Source of the DNA: an uncultured Lachnospiraceae bacterium
Lineage (GTDB): Bacteria > Bacillota > Clostridia > Lachnospirales > Lachnospiraceae
DNA: 10,534 bases
Assembly (NCBI GenBank): GCA_946406305.1
Contig: CAMJKC010000049.1
Coordinates: 1 to 10,534 of the forward strand
Direction of reading: 5' to 3'
Both the position numbers and the translations under genes were made by a program. The notes under the pieces are model-generated. The model worked only from the letters and a program-made list of their open reading frames with translations, had not been told where the DNA came from and ran no database searches. Below, in pieces: positions 8,170 through 10,534 of the stretch. Position 1 is the stretch's first letter. Each line of letters opens with the position of its first letter.

Positions 8170-8194
8170 TTCTTAAGTTTAATCAACTTAAAAA
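8170..8194 (-). other. AT-rich hairpin at the lgt stop codon (weak)
   Basis: Reading the minus strand, the segment from 8194 to 8185 pairs with 8179 to 8170 around the 5-nt loop GATTA. This gives about 10 pairs, of which one is G-C and one is G-U. It spans the lgt stop and begins the only intergenic gap. No U-tract follows, and the ychF ribosome site comes soon after, so it is a poor intrinsic terminator. It could be an mRNA-stability or attenuation element, or chance in AT-rich DNA. Confidence 0.25.
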
Positions 8195-9138
8195 TTTTCT
8201 TTTTCTTCTTTCAAAATTACATCATTTAAATCATTTATTTTTTCTTCTATATCATCTACTTTATATTCTTCAACCTTTTTTACTGTTTTTTTATGTGACA
8301 AATTATACACATACATCACAACTCCTAATACAAATAGTAAAGCTGATAACACTTGTGACACACGAAGATTAGTGTTTGGAATGAGCAAACTATCTGTTCT
8401 TAGTCTTTCAACAAAAAATCTAATTGCCCCATACCCCATAAAATATGTAGCTAAAATTTGTCCGTTGAATTTTTTAAACTTTTTAAACAATACCAATAAT
8501 AATATAAATAACAATAAATTGAAAAAACTCTCATACAAGAAAGTAGGATGAGCTTGTACATAGGCATAACCATTTTCCTCTATTTTATTTGTAAGCATAA
8601 TAAGGTCTACAGAAGATTTATCAAGCAAGTCATATCTCATCCTCATAGCAAAAGGACCATTTGTATATGTTCCAAACGCTTCCATATTAAAAAAGTTACC
8701 AAATCTTCCTATAACTTGACCTATTGTTAAACCTATAATTCCTGTATCTGCAACTTCAAAAAAATTAAGTTTCTTTATTAAACAAAAAAGAGACAAAACT
8801 ATTAGAGAAGCTATTATTCCACCATATACAGCAAGACCTCCTGCTCTTATATTCATAATTTGTGATGGTCTTATTTGATAGTAGTCCCAATTAAATATAA
8901 CATAATATGCTCTCGCACCTATTATAGAAAATATTATTATATAAATAAATAAATCATAATAGTTTTCTGTGTTTTGATTTGTAATTTTCGCCAAATAAAC
9001 TACTACGAAAAACCCTATTAACATCGCAACTGCAATTATAATTCCATAGTAGGCTATTGTGAAATTTCCTATCTGTATATTGTTCCTCAATGTCTCTATA
9101 AATATCCCGAGGTTTGGAAAAGCTATATCATATTTCAT
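8188..9138 (-). CDS. lgt: Prolipoprotein diacylglyceryl transferase Lgt
   Basis: This 316-residue inner-membrane enzyme transfers diacylglyceryl from phosphatidylglycerol to the lipobox cysteine of prelipoproteins, the first step of lipoprotein maturation. Several hydrophobic helices are visible (about 28-50, 61-81, 104-121, 130-143, 204-218, 227-240, 260-279). The Lgt signature GRFGNFFNMEAFG (144-156) includes R145, the equivalent of the essential arginine in that motif. Other landmarks are GARAYYV (74-80), GGLAVYGG (100-107, Tyr where E. coli has the catalytic-region His, as I recall is common in Firmicutes), AHPTFLYES (196-204) and FFVERLRTD (241-249). A charged tail from about 281 to 316 makes it longer than most Lgt proteins (about 260-290). 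The start is supported by AAGGAG (9152-9147) 8 nt upstream and an ATGA overlap of 4 nt with the ligA stop. Confidence 0.97.
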   Translation of the reverse strand: MKYDIAFPNLGIFIETLRNNIQIGNFTIAYYGIIIAVAMLIGFFVVVYLAKITNQNTENYYDLFIYIIIFSIIGARAYYVIFNWDYYQIRPSQIMNIRAGGLAVYGGIIASLIVLSLFCLIKKLNFFEVADTGIIGLTIGQVIGRFGNFFNMEAFGTYTNGPFAMRMRYDLLDKSSVDLIMLTNKIEENGYAYVQAHPTFLYESFFNLLLFILLLVLFKKFKKFNGQILATYFMGYGAIRFFVERLRTDSLLIPNTNLRVSQVLSALLFVLGVVMYVYNLSHKKTVKKVEEYKVDDIEEKINDLNDVILKEEKENF

Positions 9139-10534
9139 TTTATCATCTCCTTATACATTTTTTCTGTAATTATATTTACATTTAATTTTTTTGCTGTTTT
9201 ATTTTTTGAAGACTGACTATTTATGTCATTATTTATTAGATAATTTGTCTTACTACTTACAGAACCACTTACCTTCCCTCCAAATTCTTCTATCTCTTTC
9301 ACAAGTTCATCTCTATTGTTATACTCTAATAAATTTCCTGTTATTACAAATGTTAAGCCCTCTAATTTTAAGTTACTATTTTTTTTATGAGTTTTAATCT
9401 TCACTTCCTTCAATAAATCTTCTATAATTTTCTTATTATTTTTGTCATTTAAATAGTTGTATATATTTTCTGCAAGTATTGGTCCTATGCTATCTATTTC
9501 ACAGAGTTCATCAATTTTTGCATTCATTATAGAAGATAAGTCATCATTATAATACTTTGATAACACTTTTGCATTCGCGGTTCCTATGCCATTTATGCCA
9601 AGCGAATTAATAAATCTATAACAATCAACTTCTCTTTCTTTATTTATACTATTTATTATATTGTCGTATGACTTTTCTCCAAATCCTTCAAGATTTATTA
9701 TTTCATTTTTATATCTATCTAACTTGTAAAGGTCTGCAAATTCTTTTATATATCCGTTCACTATAAATTTTTCTATAGTTGCAATGCTTATGCCATCTAT
9801 GTCCATACAATTTTTTGAAACAAAATTTTCAAAGCTCTTTATGTGTTTCACTGGGCAAGATAGATTTTCACAATGTAATGTTTTAACTCCATTGTCATTA
9901 TGTATATGTAATTTACTTTTACAAATTGGACACTCTTTTATAATTTTTAAATTATTACTCTTTGTAATATTTTCTGCTATTTGTGGTATTATCATATTAG
10001 CTTTATATACTTTTATTTTATCGCCTATTCCAATTTGTAACTCTTCCATAATTGACAAATTGTGAAGAGAAGCTCTTTTTACTGTAGTCCCCTCAAGCTC
10101 CACCGCATCAAATACTGCCACAGGGTTTATAAGACCAGTTCTACTTGGTGACCAAACTACTTCTCTAAGGGTTGTCTCTGCTGTCTCATCTTTCCACTTA
10201 AATGCAATTGCATTTCTTGGAAACTTTGCTGTCCGCCCAAGACTCTTACCATAAGCTATGTCATTAAACATTAGGACTAGCCCATCTGAAGGATTATCAT
10301 TCTCAAGTATATCTTTTTCAAAAAATTTAATGGTATCAGAAATATTATTTTTGTCAACCTTTTTATGATATACAACATCAAAACCTTGTGATGATAAAAA
10401 ATCTAACTGCTTTTCATATGTGTCTTCTAATTCATAATCATTTTCAATCATTGAAAAAGCAAAAAATCTCACATATCTATTTTTTGTAACATTTGGGTCA
10501 AGTTGTCTGACACTCCCTGAACATAAATTTCTTG
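9135..10534 (-). CDS. ligA: NAD+-dependent DNA ligase LigA, C-terminal two-thirds (5' end beyond right edge)
   Basis: The frame is open to the right edge, giving 465 residues plus stop; a GTG at 10472 is only an internal valine. The fragment begins at the family's motif III, RNLCSGSVRQLDP, with both arginines that match E. coli R200 and R208. The adenylated lysine and the NMN-binding Ia domain lie outside the window. Numbered from the first whole codon: motif IV DGLVLM (83-88), motif V AFKW (K112), the OB fold with RTGLINPVA and ASLHN, zinc-finger cysteines 201, 204, 221 and 226, helix-hairpin-helix repeats (about 245-360) and a C-terminal BRCT domain (about 388-465, LEGLTFVITG). LigA seals nicks in replication and repair using NAD+. 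Residue 88 is Met where E. coli has K290; the spacing to motif V (24 residues) is exact, so this is a true substitution. I recall a Firmicutes LigA subgroup with other residues here. The ORF ends in a 4-nt overlap with lgt. Confidence 0.97.
   Translation of the reverse strand, partial: RNLCSGSVRQLDPNVTKNRYVRFFAFSMIENDYELEDTYEKQLDFLSSQGFDVVYHKKVDKNNISDTIKFFEKDILENDNPSDGLVLMFNDIAYGKSLGRTAKFPRNAIAFKWKDETAETTLREVVWSPSRTGLINPVAVFDAVELEGTTVKRASLHNLSIMEELQIGIGDKIKVYKANMIIPQIAENITKSNNLKIIKECPICKSKLHIHNDNGVKTLHCENLSCPVKHIKSFENFVSKNCMDIDGISIATIEKFIVNGYIKEFADLYKLDRYKNEIINLEGFGEKSYDNIINSINKEREVDCYRFINSLGINGIGTANAKVLSKYYNDDLSSIMNAKIDELCEIDSIGPILAENIYNYLNDKNNKKIIEDLLKEVKIKTHKKNSNLKLEGLTFVITGNLLEYNNRDELVKEIEEFGGKVSGSVSSKTNYLINNDINSQSSKNKTAKKLNVNIITEKMYKEMIK

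Noticed and set aside
8140..8187. A terminator plus new promoter between lgt and ychF
   Set aside because: The hairpin has no U-tract, and 48 nt of AT-rich sequence containing a ribosome site offers no convincing -35/-10 pair; any match would be chance at this base composition.
9135..10472. Reading ligA as a complete short gene starting at GTG 10472
   Set aside because: The frame continues to the window edge and encodes conserved LigA motif III residues (RNLCSGSVRQLDP), so the GTG is an internal valine.
1..10534. CRISPR array, tRNA/rRNA gene, riboswitch, insertion sequence or defence system
   Set aside because: Coding sequence fills almost the whole window; I saw no spaced direct repeats, no cloverleaf or rRNA-like segments, and no transposase or defence-type protein.

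Overview
The window is a very AT-rich stretch of bacterial chromosome (clearly under one third G+C by eye) in which every supported gene lies on the minus strand. The proteins (Firmicutes-type PriA, SpoIIIE/FtsK, YchF, Lgt and a NAD+-dependent LigA of the 'DGLVL...AYGKSLG' type), the strong AAGGAG ribosome sites and the AT/Lys/Asn/Ile-rich codon use suggest a low-GC Bacillota. An anaerobe of the Tissierellia/Peptoniphilaceae kind is my best guess, but this is inferred from protein flavour and was not tested by any search.

In transcription order (right to left) the layout is: the 3' two-thirds of ligA (DNA ligase, cut by the right edge); lgt (prolipoprotein diacylglyceryl transferase); ychF (translation-associated ATPase); ftsK/spoIIIE (DNA translocase); murE (UDP-MurNAc-tripeptide synthetase); priA (replication-restart helicase); and the 5' part of an ABC exporter subunit, cut by the left edge. 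The exporter gene starts at a TTG codon directly after priA. It occupies bases 1-820, which would look empty in a scan that requires ATG.

The seven genes are packed as one apparent operon. The junctions are a 4-nt overlap (ligA/lgt), a 48-nt gap (lgt/ychF), a 1-nt overlap (ychF/ftsK), 8-nt overlaps (ftsK/murE and murE/priA) and a 1-nt gap (priA/ABC). I see no promoter, no convincing factor-independent terminator, no RNA gene, no CRISPR array and no mobile element. No stretch longer than 48 nt lacks a gene. Functionally this is a housekeeping set joining DNA repair and restart (LigA, PriA), chromosome segregation (FtsK) and envelope synthesis (MurE, Lgt).

I do not see a new biological system here. 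What merits a second look is at residue level: PriA with DEED in place of the DEEH Walker B box; LigA with Met at the usual motif IV lysine; MurE with DNSR in place of the DNPR selectivity motif; a short in-frame repeat in the FtsK linker; and two successive gene junctions built on nearly the same 13-mer.
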